In this document: positions 35,247 through 43,360 of the stretch, piece by piece
Position numbering within the stretch: the stretch's first letter is position 1
Layout: each line of letters opens with the position of its first letter
Assembly: GCF_014193655.1 (NCBI RefSeq)
Contig: NZ_JACHZQ010000009.1
Location: 1-64,000 of the forward strand
Source of the DNA: Rhizobium sp. BK313
GTDB lineage: Bacteria > Pseudomonadota > Alphaproteobacteria > Rhizobiales > Rhizobiaceae
Length of the DNA stretch: 64,000 nt
Direction of reading: 5' to 3'
Notes under the pieces: generated by a model
Seen by the model: only the letters and a program-made list of their open reading frames with translations
Databases searched by the model: none
Told to the model about the DNA's origin: nothing
Program-made: the position numbers and the translations under genes

Positions 35247-35777
35247 ATGTCAAATCCGCTTTGGGGGCTGCTGACCGTCTTCGCGCCAATTTCCATCGTC
35301 ACGATCGGCGGCGGGCAAAGCGCCATTGCCGACATCCACCGCCAGGTGGTCGACGTCCACCATTGGATGACGCAAGCCGAATTCGTCAACGCCTTCGCCA
35401 TTTCGCGCATGACCCCGGGACCGGGCTCATTGTTGGCGACGTTGATCGGCTGGCAGGTCGCAGGCTTCTGGGGCGCCATCATCGCAACGCTCGCCCTGTT
35501 CGGGCCTACCGCCTTTCTGATCTACGGCGTCGCGCATGTCTGGTCGCGTTTCCAGGGCGCGCGCTGGCAGATTGCCCTGGAGACCGGCCTGAGGCCGATT
35601 GCGGCCGGCATGATCCTGGCTGCGACCTACATTCTCTTCCAAGCGATGGACGGCGGGCGGCTGGCCGAAGGTATCGCGCTGGCATCGACTGCGGTTCTCA
35701 TGTTGACCCGCATCAATCCCTTGCTTTTGTTGGCATGCGGCGCGGCCGTTTTTGTGGGCCTACAAGGAATTGTGTGA
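35247..35777 (+). CDS. Chromate transporter family protein, second half (short-chain CHR)
   Basis: Partner of the preceding gene, 176 aa. It shows the same two signatures in its own version: FAPISIVTIGGGQSAIADIHRQVV and ISRMTPGPGSLLATLIGWQVAG, then hydrophobic segments LALFGPTAFLIYGVAHVW and MILAATYILFQAM. The two proteins together correspond to a full-length ChrA. A strong terminator follows, so the pair is a two-gene unit. Confidence 0.9.
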   Translation: MSNPLWGLLTVFAPISIVTIGGGQSAIADIHRQVVDVHHWMTQAEFVNAFAISRMTPGPGSLLATLIGWQVAGFWGAIIATLALFGPTAFLIYGVAHVWSRFQGARWQIALETGLRPIAAGMILAATYILFQAMDGGRLAEGIALASTAVLMLTRINPLLLLACGAAVFVGLQGIV

Positions 35778-35793
35778 GACGGCTTAGCACGTT

Positions 35794-35824
35794 GCGCCCG
35801 CCTCCCGGCGGGCGCTCTAATTTT
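35794..35824 (+). terminator. Rho-independent terminator after the chromate transporter pair
   Basis: Perfect nine-pair GC-rich stem GCGCCCGCC/GGCGGGCGC with a TCCC loop, followed by TCTAATTTT. It begins 16 bases after the second chr stop and lies between convergent genes. Confidence 0.85.
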
Positions 35825-35834
35825 CTGAGGATCG

Positions 35835-36809
35835 TTATGCCTTGAAGAAGGCAAGCAGGTCGGCATTGATCACGTCTGCATGCGTGGTGGCCATGCCGTG
35901 CGGAAAGCCCTTATAGACCTTCAATGTCGCGTTCTTGAGCAGCTTGGAAGACAGAAGCGCCGAATCCGCAATCGGCACGATCTGGTCGTCGTCGCCGTGC
36001 ATCACCAGCACGGGCACATCGATCTTCTTCAGATCCTCGGTGAAATCGGTTTCCGAGAAGGCCTTGATGCAGTCGTAGTGGGCCTTGGCGCCGCCCATCA
36101 TGCCCTGACGCCACCAGTTGTCGATGATGCCTTGCGAGACTGTCGCACCCGGACGATTGAAGCCGTAGAATGGGCCAGCCGGAACATCGTGAAAGAACTG
36201 AGCACGGTTAGCAGCAAGTGCTGCACGGAAGCCGTCGAATACTTCGATCGGCAAACCACCCGGATTTTTCTCGGACTTGACCATGATCGGCGGGACCGCA
36301 CCGATCAACACCGCCTTGGAGACCCGGCCATTACCGCCATATTGGGCCACATAGCGGGCAACTTCGCCACCGCCGGTCGAATGGCCGACGTGAATAGCGC
36401 CCTTCAGGTCGAGGTGGGCAGTCAGCGCTGCGACATCAGCAGCGTAGGTATCCATTTCATTGCCGGTCGCTGTCTGGCTCGAGCGGCCATGGCCGCGGCG
36501 GTCATGGGCGATGACGCGGAAGCCCTGGTTCAGAAAGAATAGCATCTGCGCATCCCAGTCATCGGCACTCAGCGGCCAACCGTGATGAAAGACGATCGGC
36601 TGGCCTGTGCCCCAATCCTTGTAGAAGATCTGCGTTCCGTCCTTGGTCGTAATCGTGCTGCTGCTCATGATGTCCTTACCTTTCGAAGACTGTTTTACGG
36701 AAGAGGCTTGTGCGGTTTGAGCGAAGGGCATGACAGCCGCCGTAGCGGCCAGGCCAAGTCCGGCCGTCATGACACCTCGGCGGGTAGCTTGATTGATCGA
36801 CTGGCTCAT
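35835..36809 (-). CDS. Alpha/beta hydrolase (non-haem chloroperoxidase-like) with a Tat leader
   Basis: Serine hydrolase of the chloroperoxidase/arylesterase group, 324 aa. The nucleophile elbow is GHSTGGG (Ser near residue 144), the acid is in MHGDDDQIVP, and the base is in FPHGM; HHGWPLSADDWD and HDRRGHGRSS are typical. Residues 1-40 form a probable Tat signal (ATRRGVMTAGLGLAATAAV) that the usual cytosolic relatives lack. An internal ATG at 36668 (MSSSTITTKDG) coincides with the usual family start and has AAGGA six bases before it, so a leaderless form may also be made. It is divergent from the OhrR-like regulator, with shared operators between. Confidence 0.9.
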   Translation of the reverse strand: MSQSINQATRRGVMTAGLGLAATAAVMPFAQTAQASSVKQSSKGKDIMSSSTITTKDGTQIFYKDWGTGQPIVFHHGWPLSADDWDAQMLFFLNQGFRVIAHDRRGHGRSSQTATGNEMDTYAADVAALTAHLDLKGAIHVGHSTGGGEVARYVAQYGGNGRVSKAVLIGAVPPIMVKSEKNPGGLPIEVFDGFRAALAANRAQFFHDVPAGPFYGFNRPGATVSQGIIDNWWRQGMMGGAKAHYDCIKAFSETDFTEDLKKIDVPVLVMHGDDDQIVPIADSALLSSKLLKNATLKVYKGFPHGMATTHADVINADLLAFFKA

Positions 36810-36828
36810 TTCAATCTCCATTAATTGA

Positions 36829-36924
36829 ATATCACGCGATTTGTTATCGCGATATCGACATGCTTAAAGCTGTTTCGAATTGTTGTCTATAAAAAAATTA
36901 TCGCGATATCATTTTTCGTGATAT
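36829..36924. promoter_or_regulatory. Double operator region between hydrolase and OhrR-like genes
   Basis: Two identical copies of TTATCGCGATATC (36844-36856 and 36898-36910), each holding a perfect palindrome TATCGCGATA, centres 54 bases apart. Each has an outer partner: ATATCACGCGAT (36829-36840) and CGTGATAT (36917-36924), arranged as mirror images. The layout covers both divergent promoters and probably binds the adjacent MarR-type regulator. Confidence 0.75.
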
Positions 36925-36954
36925 AGAAAGAGGCGTGCCAATTGGAAGACATCC

Positions 36955-37395
36955 ATGTCCGAACTCAAGCCCGTCCCCTTGGACAATCAGCTTTGTTTTT
37001 CGCTGTACGCTGCAAGCATAGCCATCAACCGGACATACAAGCCGATGCTGGATGCGATGGGCATCACCTATCCGCAATATCTTGTTCTATGCACGTTAGG
37101 TGAGAAAGATGGGCTGACGGTCGGCGCGATCGCCGATCGGCTCGCACTGGAATCAAGCACGATCACACCGCCGGTGCAGCGTCTGGAACAAGCGGGCCAT
37201 GTGGAACGCAGACGCAGCAAGGTCGACGAGCGCCAGGTCCATGTTTGGCTCACCGTGGCCGGCCGCGCCCTGTTCGCCCGGAGTAGCTGTCTTGGCGAGA
37301 CCCTGATGGGGCGCTCGGGCATGACGCCTGAGCGGTTCGACGCGTTGAACCAGCAGGTCCGCGAGCTGCGCGAGGCGCTCGGCGGAGATCAATAG
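36955..37395 (+). CDS. OhrR-like MarR-family redox regulator
   Basis: MarR regulator of 146 aa matching OhrR, the organic-hydroperoxide sensor. The sensing cysteine is C14 in DNQLCFSLYAAS; the following NRTYKPMLDAMGITYPQYLVL contains the tyrosines that hydrogen-bond this Cys in OhrR. The wing and DNA-recognition helix are VGAIADRLALESSTITPPVQRLEQAGHVERRRSKVDERQV. C46 and C112 are additional cysteines. No Ohr peroxidase gene is adjacent; the divergent neighbour is an alpha/beta hydrolase, so the regulon differs from the usual one. Confidence 0.9.
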   Translation: MSELKPVPLDNQLCFSLYAASIAINRTYKPMLDAMGITYPQYLVLCTLGEKDGLTVGAIADRLALESSTITPPVQRLEQAGHVERRRSKVDERQVHVWLTVAGRALFARSSCLGETLMGRSGMTPERFDALNQQVRELREALGGDQ

Positions 37396-37444
37396 CCGGA
37401 GTCTATGAAGAGACTCAATCTGCTGTCACCATCGAGCGGTGTGC

Positions 37445-37936
37445 TCAACGCCCACTCAGGGACTGCGCGAGTTGCAGATGTATCTGCAGCGTCGGTAAAG
37501 TTTTCGCCGCAAGTTCAGGGACCTGCCTGTTGCCCTCGCCAGCCTTCTCCTTGAACTCGGAAATGACCTTCTCATGTTCCGCCGTCATGAAGCCGACGAA
37601 CTCCTTGTCGAACTCGGGGCCGGTCAAATGCTGCAATTTGTCGAACTCTTGTTGCGCCTCCTCCGTGACGCCCTCTGAAATCTTCACTTCGAGACCCGCA
37701 GCGAGGGCGGCTGCTTCGTCCTTTGCTTTGCGATGATCGGTGACAAGGGTCTGCCCGAACGAGCGCACACCGTCGCTCCCACCCTTCTGAGCAGCCAATT
37801 GACCGAGTGTGATTTCCGCATTGTCGCCTTTGATCGCGTCGCTCAGAAATTGCTTGTCGCTTCTTGCCAATGCCGATGAGGCCATCAGGCATCCAATTAT
37901 TATCGTTGCAGTCGCTAGTGTTAGTTTGGATTGCAT
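37445..37936 (-). CDS. Exported DUF4142 protein
   Basis: A 163 aa helical protein with a Sec signal peptide (MQSKLTLATATIIIGCLMASSALA). The rest shows the DUF4142 (ferritin-like bundle) pattern: DKQFLSDAIKGDNAEITLGQLAAQKGGSDGVRSFGQTLVTDH, and later FDKEFVGFMTAEHEKVISEFKEKA. The conserved His and Glu residues may bind metal. Members are common in rhizobia and often respond to envelope or general stress, but no activity has been proved. AGGGG precedes ATG 37936. Confidence 0.88.
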   Translation of the reverse strand: MQSKLTLATATIIIGCLMASSALARSDKQFLSDAIKGDNAEITLGQLAAQKGGSDGVRSFGQTLVTDHRKAKDEAAALAAGLEVKISEGVTEEAQQEFDKLQHLTGPEFDKEFVGFMTAEHEKVISEFKEKAGEGNRQVPELAAKTLPTLQIHLQLAQSLSGR

Positions 37937-38327
37937 CGCCACACCCCTTGTTTGAACGATCCGGCACCGTTCCACTTGAACCAATGTTGCTTTGCGCTTG
38001 ATATATGCGGGGGCGATAGCCGCGAACCTTGTTCCCAAGACTCGTTATTGTCGCGCCTGTCGTGCCCTCGCCTGCTTCGGCGTTAACCGTGCGGCAAAGG
38101 ACATTGTTCCGGCGCTCTTCTTGGAATTATTCTCACCGGAGGGATCGACGGAAGATAACGACAAACAGTCGAGCATAAGCGGCGATACGTGGGGCGCTCG
38201 ACATTCCGGAACATTTGGCCAGCAATCCAGTTGAAATCCTGGATCATACGAGGGACAAAGTGGAAAACGGGACCGAATGAGGGGGCGGCAAGGCCCGGAT
38301 GATACGAAGACAAGGTAATCTTCTTCG
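37937..38327. other. Intergenic region upstream of DUF4142 and HAD genes
   Basis: About 390 bases between divergent genes. Small frames here look like noise (no ribosome-binding site, arginine- and serine-rich composition). The plus strand has GGAAC at 38208 and AGTT 16 bases later, a one-mismatch likeness of a general-stress (EcfG-type) promoter ahead of the HAD gene; this is weak evidence. No hairpin or palindrome stands out. Confidence 0.35.
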
Positions 38328-39101
38328 ATGATCAGTTGCGTGCTTTTGGATCTCGCAGGCGTCATCTACGATGGCGAAAACCTTATCGCGGGCGCAAGAG
38401 CCGCCGTTACCCGCTTGCATGAGGCAGGCGTTCCTATCCGCTTCGTGAGCAACACGACACGCTCACGCAAGCAGGCCATTCTGGACCGTCTTGATGGGTT
38501 CGGCCTCTCCGTCACGAGCGACGAGCTCTTCACACCTGCGCAGGCGGCCCGCGCGTGGCTTGGCCGCCATGACCGATCGCCCTACCTTCTGGTCCATCCT
38601 GATCTGGCGCCGGACTTCCACGGTCTGACCGGCAGCCAAGGCAAGGCTCTCGTCGTTGGCGATGCCGGCGAGATTTTCGACTACCGGACGCTGAACACGG
38701 CATTTCGAGAATTGATCGAGGGCGCGGACTTCCTGGCACTCGCGCCGAATCGGACGTTCAAGGATGCGGATGGAAAGCTCAGTCTCGATGCAGGTGCATT
38801 CGTGGCGGCACTGGAGTTCGCAAGCCAAAGGCGTGCTGTCGTCTTGGGGAAGCCTTCGCCCGAATTCTTCCTGTCCGCGCTCGCGAGCATGCATTGTTCG
38901 AAAGCGGAAGCCGTGATGGTGGGTGACGATGCGGAAACCGATATCGCGGGGGCCTTGCGGGCCGGACTTTCGCACGCTGTGCTGGTCCGCACGGGCAAGT
39001 ACCGTCGCGGCGATGAAAAGCGTTTCAAACCTCAGCCAACGGCAACGGTGAGCGATATTTCCGCCGCTGTCGATTGGATCATCGCCAATCGCGGCATATA
39101 G
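38328..39101 (+). CDS. HAD-superfamily hydrolase (LHPP/NagD-like)
   Basis: A 257 aa phosphatase-type protein. HAD motif I is LLDLAGVIYDG, in which the second Asp is Ala, as in the LHPP-like subgroup (which has D-x-S/A-G-V); motif II is FVSNTTRSRK; motif III is LGKPSPEFF; motif IV is MVGDDAETDIAGALRAG. The C2 cap lies between motifs II and III. Likely hydrolyses a small phosphate or imidodiphosphate-type compound; the loss of the second Asp suggests slow or unusual phosphatase activity. Confidence 0.88.
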   Translation: MISCVLLDLAGVIYDGENLIAGARAAVTRLHEAGVPIRFVSNTTRSRKQAILDRLDGFGLSVTSDELFTPAQAARAWLGRHDRSPYLLVHPDLAPDFHGLTGSQGKALVVGDAGEIFDYRTLNTAFRELIEGADFLALAPNRTFKDADGKLSLDAGAFVAALEFASQRRAVVLGKPSPEFFLSALASMHCSKAEAVMVGDDAETDIAGALRAGLSHAVLVRTGKYRRGDEKRFKPQPTATVSDISAAVDWIIANRGI

Positions 39102-39146
39102 CCAAGCTCGGATGATTGTGCGGCACGCGCTGAGTTGTTGTGAAAC

Positions 39147-39377
39147 CTACATCGCCGGCACGAACTTCCAAAATACGCCCTCATAGCGCTCCGGATAATA
39201 TTTGAATTCGCATTCGAAGCGCCGGCCATAGGCCTCGGCATTCTCGAGGGCCATCTTGCTGACCGGGTTCATGCCGGTCCCCGGGGCAAACCAATCCTCC
39301 AGCAGGTCCTCGGGCACATAGGCACCGATCCGAAGCGGAAGCTTCCTCAATACGTCGTTCATCTCTTCGGGAGGCAT
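39147..39377 (-). CDS. Small conserved-looking protein of unknown function
   Basis: Encodes 76 aa beginning MPPEEMNDVLRKLPLRIG. ATG 39377 has GGAG shortly before it, which decides the start over the longer frame to 39512. The sequence is soluble, slightly acidic and rich in aromatic residues (DWFAPGTGM, CEFKYYPERYEGVFWKFVP), which looks like a folded domain rather than noise. I do not recognise a family. It sits about 130 bases downstream of the DUF982 gene on the same strand and could share its transcript. Confidence 0.6.
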   Translation of the reverse strand: MPPEEMNDVLRKLPLRIGAYVPEDLLEDWFAPGTGMNPVSKMALENAEAYGRRFECEFKYYPERYEGVFWKFVPAM

Positions 39378-39508
39378 TGTCTTCTCCAACGTGTAATGTT
39401 GCTGATATCGGACATCGCGAACCGGAGACACTCCGTTCGTTGGGCGTCTGACGACGGGAATATCTATATCCGCCAGTAGGGAGCTCCGCCCTGGGGCGGA
39501 GCTGTTGC

Positions 39509-39826
39509 TCAAATTGCGCTATAGCGTGACGTCCGCAAAGATCCCAAAGTTGGCTGCGGCCCCGCCTTGCGAGGCGCCATCACCGCCGGCATATCGGCCT
39601 CCAGGCACGCGGCCAGGAAAGACTCGCGCGCAATGACCGAGGGAATCGCACCATTCAATGCTCCGCGGCATGTCCTGACTGCGCGGTCATAGCGCTCTCC
39701 ATGCCGGAGGGGCCACTCGTTTTCGAGGAAATCCAGCGCATCGTAGGCGCCAGTGAAGCTGCGTTCCAGACCGCATTGCAATCGAATGGTGACGGGCCGC
39801 GTCCATGGAACGTTGTTGATCAGCAT
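39509..39826 (-). CDS. DUF982 domain protein
   Basis: A 105 aa protein of the DUF982 family, found nearly only in Rhizobiales. Typical blocks are WTRPVTIRLQCGLERSFTGAYDALDFLENEWP and RGALNGAIPSVIARESFLAACLEADMPAV. The ATG at 39826 has AGGAGG seven bases upstream. Function is unknown; many members exist per genome, often on plasmids and near transcriptional or stress genes. Supports the taxonomic assignment. Confidence 0.88.
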   Translation of the reverse strand: MLINNVPWTRPVTIRLQCGLERSFTGAYDALDFLENEWPLRHGERYDRAVRTCRGALNGAIPSVIARESFLAACLEADMPAVMAPRKAGPQPTLGSLRTSRYSAI

Positions 39827-40078
39827 TTTCTTCCTCCTGTCGAATGCCGTTCGAGTCGTTCTGGAATATGTCGTCATCAATTTCATGTTCAAGAGACGTC
39901 GGTGGCATTTGAAGGCCTGCCTCTTTCCCTTCCGACACGCGCCCGATAATCTTGAAACATTGGCTTCGTTCGCGAAATTGATATTGCCAGTTGGGATCGG
40001 CGTGTCGGGAAGCCACTATCGGCTTCCTTAGCGTCTGCGTCGATCGCGTATTTTTCGCCCTGCTCAGGGCGGTCAGCG

Positions 40079-40114
40079 AAAAGGCCCGGGATGGCATATC
40101 ATCCCGGGCCTTTT
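40079..40114. terminator. Strong bidirectional rho-independent terminator
   Basis: A perfect 15-pair stem (AAAAGGCCCGGGATG with its exact complement) around the loop GCATAT, with A- and T-runs on the two sides, so it can stop transcription in both directions. It lies 20 bases past the end of the flavoprotein gene. The remaining ~250 bases toward 39827 hold the DUF982 promoter and nothing else that I can identify. Confidence 0.92.
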
Positions 40115-40134
40115 CATCGAACATGGCAGCGTGA

Positions 40135-41535
40135 CTATCGTGCAGACCGCGGAGCTACGTTCCCGAACAAGGGGCCCAGGCCTTCAGCGATAGTGAGATG
40201 GACGATAACGGCGTCGCGAAGCTTTGAGTAAGGCAAACCGGCCAGCATAGCGGTCTGGACCGCAGCCATAACCTCGCCGGCCTCCGAGCCGATCATCGTA
40301 AAGCCGAGAATGCGATCGTCCTCAGCGCTGACGAGCACCTTCATGAAGCCTTCGGTTTCCTCCGTCGCCTCCGTGCGCAGAACATTGCTCATCGGCAGCG
40401 TTGCTATGCGCACCGCAATGCCCTGACGCTGCGCCTCGCCCTCGCTCAATCCGACACGGGCAAGCGGTGGATCGGTGAACATGACATAGGGAACCAGCCG
40501 ATCGTCAGTCCTGCGGTTGCCGCCCGCCATATTGTCCCTGACGATCCGGAAATCGTCGACGGAGACATGGGTGAACTGCGGACTGCCGGCGCATTCGCCG
40601 ATCGCCCAGACGCCGGAGGCGGCAGTCTCCAGCCTCTCGGTGACGCGAATGAAACCGCGACCGTTCAGCTCGATGCCGGCCTGTTCCAAGCCGATATCTG
40701 CCGTATTGGGAATGCGTCCTACGGCAACGAGAAGATCGCTGCCGTCGATCCGCTGTTCACCTGCGGCCGTACGCACAGTCACACTTACTTCGTCGCCCGA
40801 AAGGCCACGGACATTGATCGGTTCGCCGCCGAGCAGCACCTCGATGCCTTCGCTCGTCAGAATGCGCAGCATTTCCTCGGCGATATCAGCGTCTTCCCGG
40901 CCCATCAGTCGCTGGCCAGGCTCGATGATCGTCACACGGCTGCCAAAGCGGCGAAAGGCCTGAGCCATCTCGATGCCGACATATCCGCCGCCGAGCACAA
41001 GCAGATGCGCCGGCAGGTAGTCGAGTTCCAGCGCTTCGATATGTGTGAGCGCACGGGCGGCCTCGATGCCGGGAATGTTCGGGATAGCGGCATGCGAGCC
41101 GACATTGACGACGACCTCGTTGCCGGTCAGCAAACGTGTACCGCCGTCATTCAGCGCCACCTCAATGGTCTTGGGGGCGACGAAACGTCCGCTTCCCATG
41201 ATCAGCTCGGCACCGCTGGTCTTATAAGCGTTCAGATGAAAGGCAATCTCGCGATCGACCATTTCCTGTTTACGTTGGCGTACCCTGGTCATGTCGATCT
41301 TGACGGGACCCGTGACCGTGCCGAACTGGGCGGCGTTCTGGACCACGTGCGCGACCCTGGCGCTCCAGATCTCGTTCTTGCTGGGCAGGCAGGCGACGGC
41401 GGGGCAGGAACCGCCGACCCAACGCCGCTCGACGACGGCAACCTTTTGCCCTGAACGAGCCAGGTGCCAGGCAAGCAACTTACCACCCTGCCCGCTGCCG
41501 AGGATCAGGGTATCGAACTGTTCTGGGTTAGACAT
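40135..41535 (-). CDS. FAD-dependent pyridine nucleotide-disulfide oxidoreductase (mercuric reductase-like)
   Basis: Flavoprotein of 466 aa. The N-terminal FAD motif is LGSGQGGKLLAWHLA; the redox-active cysteines are C44 and C49 in GGSCPAVACLPSKN; the NAD motif is LVLGGGYVGIEMAQAFRRFGS; the second FAD motif is GVWAIGECAGSPQFTH. The C-terminal active-site motif reads HLTIAE, with Leu where Pro is usual (HPT). No metal-binding N-terminal domain or mer genes are present, so it is probably a general disulfide or quinone reductase rather than a mercury enzyme. AGGAGG precedes ATG 41535. Confidence 0.9.
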   Translation of the reverse strand: MSNPEQFDTLILGSGQGGKLLAWHLARSGQKVAVVERRWVGGSCPAVACLPSKNEIWSARVAHVVQNAAQFGTVTGPVKIDMTRVRQRKQEMVDREIAFHLNAYKTSGAELIMGSGRFVAPKTIEVALNDGGTRLLTGNEVVVNVGSHAAIPNIPGIEAARALTHIEALELDYLPAHLLVLGGGYVGIEMAQAFRRFGSRVTIIEPGQRLMGREDADIAEEMLRILTSEGIEVLLGGEPINVRGLSGDEVSVTVRTAAGEQRIDGSDLLVAVGRIPNTADIGLEQAGIELNGRGFIRVTERLETAASGVWAIGECAGSPQFTHVSVDDFRIVRDNMAGGNRRTDDRLVPYVMFTDPPLARVGLSEGEAQRQGIAVRIATLPMSNVLRTEATEETEGFMKVLVSAEDDRILGFTMIGSEAGEVMAAVQTAMLAGLPYSKLRDAVIVHLTIAEGLGPLFGNVAPRSAR

Positions 41536-41666
41536 AGAGTTTCCTCCTTCAAGAATCATTGACGCTGATGCAATCAGATCGCAGCCATCGGCCCGATCGA
41601 GGTGAGGTGGCGCTGCTGCTGACCACCGAGAGGGTACCGATGGTCGAGCTATGGACCTGCGGGACT

Positions 41667-42350
41667 TTATGCTGCACGTCGGCTCGCCAGAAGGTCGAGG
41701 GTCGGCAGAAGTTCCGAAGGATCCGGCCGCTTGGTGTAGTCCGGATTGATTTCAGAATACGCGATGACACGGTCGCGATCGATGATGTAACGGGCGGGCA
41801 TCGGAAGGGTCCACGAGCTATTGCCGTTGAAAGCCTCAAGGTCGGCGCCAAGGGTCTTCTGAACGGCGATCATCTCTTCGGAGAGCTTCCAACGAAGGCC
41901 AAACTTCGCCGCCAGCTCGCCGCCGGCATCGTTCAGCATGGGGAAAGTCAAATTATGCTGACGGATCGACTTGCGGCTATGAGGGGCGGTCTGCGGAGAA
42001 ATGGCAACGAGGCTAGCGCCACGGGCGACAATCTCGGGCACCGCCTCTTGCAAAGCCGAAAGTTCCAGGTTGCAATAGGGGCACCATGCGCCGCGGAAGA
42101 ATGTCAGCACGGCGGGGCCCTTGGCGAGCAAATCTAAGAGGCTGACCAGCGTGCCATCGGAGCCTCCGAGCGTAAAGTCCGGGGCGACGTCACCAGCCCT
42201 CAGGGCTCGCTCCGCTTGGCCCGACGCAACCAGCGCCGCCGTCGAGCGATGGAAAGCGTCGATGATGGTGCGGGGAATGTTGTAAGGGGGATCCCCGGAC
42301 TCGAAATCCTCTTTGAAAGCGTCGAGGCGATCTTGAAGGGACATTGCCAT
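41667..42350 (-). CDS. AhpC/TSA-family peroxiredoxin-like protein
   Basis: Thiol peroxidase of about 227 aa. The redox site is FFRGAWCPYCNLEL with C90 and C93; the RAGDVAPDFTL segment and AISPQTAPHSRKSIRQHNLTFPMLND are typical of the AhpC/Prx-like 2 group. A 50-residue N-terminal extension precedes the thioredoxin fold. It is divergent from a LysR gene 109 bases away and next to the disulfide reductase, which could recycle it. Confidence 0.9.
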   Translation of the reverse strand: MAMSLQDRLDAFKEDFESGDPPYNIPRTIIDAFHRSTAALVASGQAERALRAGDVAPDFTLGGSDGTLVSLLDLLAKGPAVLTFFRGAWCPYCNLELSALQEAVPEIVARGASLVAISPQTAPHSRKSIRQHNLTFPMLNDAGGELAAKFGLRWKLSEEMIAVQKTLGADLEAFNGNSSWTLPMPARYIIDRDRVIAYSEINPDYTKRPDPSELLPTLDLLASRRAA

Positions 42351-42459
42351 GATCCTTGGCTCGGCCGATCAGCCCATGCCGATCGCACACTCAAGAAATG
42401 ACCCATTCCGCAAAAAGCGGGTATCCATTGATATCGGATATGATCTATACGCCTGACGT

Positions 42460-43353
42460 ATGAGTGATCGACTTCAGCAATTGACCTTGTTCGTCCGCGC
42501 CATCGAAGCGGGCAGCTTCTCCAAGGCTGCGCGGGAGCTTGGTCTCTCCCAACCATCCGTGTCGCGCAATATCGCGGACCTGGAGGAACGTATTGGCGTC
42601 AAGCTGTTGCTGCGAACCACCCGTAAGCTGATGCCCACGGATGCCGGCCGGGTTTTCTTCAAGCAGGCAAGGGACATTCTCAACGGGCTCGACGAGGCGG
42701 AGAGCGCCGCGCGAGGAGCCGACAGTCTCTCGGGCGTTCTGCGCCTCGCTTTGCCCGTCGCCTTCGGCACACGGGAAATCACGCCCCTGCTCCGTCCATT
42801 CCTGGATCGACATCCGGCGCTGACGATCGATATGCTGATGGCCGATCGTTTCGACGATCTGGTTGCCGAAGGCGTCGACATGGCATTGCGCCTCGGCCGG
42901 CAGCCGGACTCGAGCTTTGTTGCTCGTCGGCTGGCCAGCGCGCGGCGCCTCATTGTGGCCTCGCCCGACTATCTCGCTCGCCGCGGCACTCCGGCGACGC
43001 CCGCAGAGCTCGCCCAGCATGATTGCCTGAGAGGACCCTCTGACCCCTGGACCGAAGGCTGGTCGTTCAAGCACGGCGACACCGTGACCTCAATCGCCGT
43101 CGACGGGCGGATCCGGGTCAATGCCGCCAGCGGCCTGATTGCTTGCGCGGTCGAAGGCCTGGGACTGGCTCTCGTTTCGCTATGGATGTGCCGTGCCGAG
43201 CTAATCGCGGGAACTCTTGTGCCTGTTCTCAACGACTACACCCTGAATCCGGTCGATGCCTATGCGGTATTTCCGGGCGGTCGTCAGCCATCCCACAAGG
43301 CGCGCGCGCTCACCGAGTATTTGGCAAACGCGCTGCGATCCGAGCTTGAGTAG
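42460..43353 (+). CDS. LysR-family transcriptional regulator
   Basis: A 297 aa regulator: helix-turn-helix FVRAIEAGSFSKAARELGLSQPSVSRNIADLEERIGVKLLLRTTR, followed by the periplasmic-binding-like effector domain (LRLALPVAFGTREITPLLRPFLDRHPALTIDM, VARRLASARRLIVASPDYLARRG). It is divergent from the peroxiredoxin gene. The gap contains ATATCGGATAT (42431-42441), which could form part of a LysR box. Probably controls the peroxiredoxin and perhaps the flavoprotein. Confidence 0.92.
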   Translation: MSDRLQQLTLFVRAIEAGSFSKAARELGLSQPSVSRNIADLEERIGVKLLLRTTRKLMPTDAGRVFFKQARDILNGLDEAESAARGADSLSGVLRLALPVAFGTREITPLLRPFLDRHPALTIDMLMADRFDDLVAEGVDMALRLGRQPDSSFVARRLASARRLIVASPDYLARRGTPATPAELAQHDCLRGPSDPWTEGWSFKHGDTVTSIAVDGRIRVNAASGLIACAVEGLGLALVSLWMCRAELIAGTLVPVLNDYTLNPVDAYAVFPGGRQPSHKARALTEYLANALRSELE

Positions 43354-43360
43354 CACTCCA

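Noticed and set aside
38208..38232. GGAAC-N16-AGTT, resembling an EcfG general-stress promoter
   Set aside because: One mismatch in the -10 and a single occurrence; chance match cannot be excluded, so it is not listed as a promoter.
37992..38365. Small open frames on both strands in the gap before the HAD gene
   Set aside because: No ribosome-binding sites, odd composition and no domain-like pattern.
40135..41535. Mercury resistance
   Set aside because: No metal-binding N-terminal domain, no merR, merT or merP, and the C-terminal motif deviates; only the flavoprotein fold is shared.
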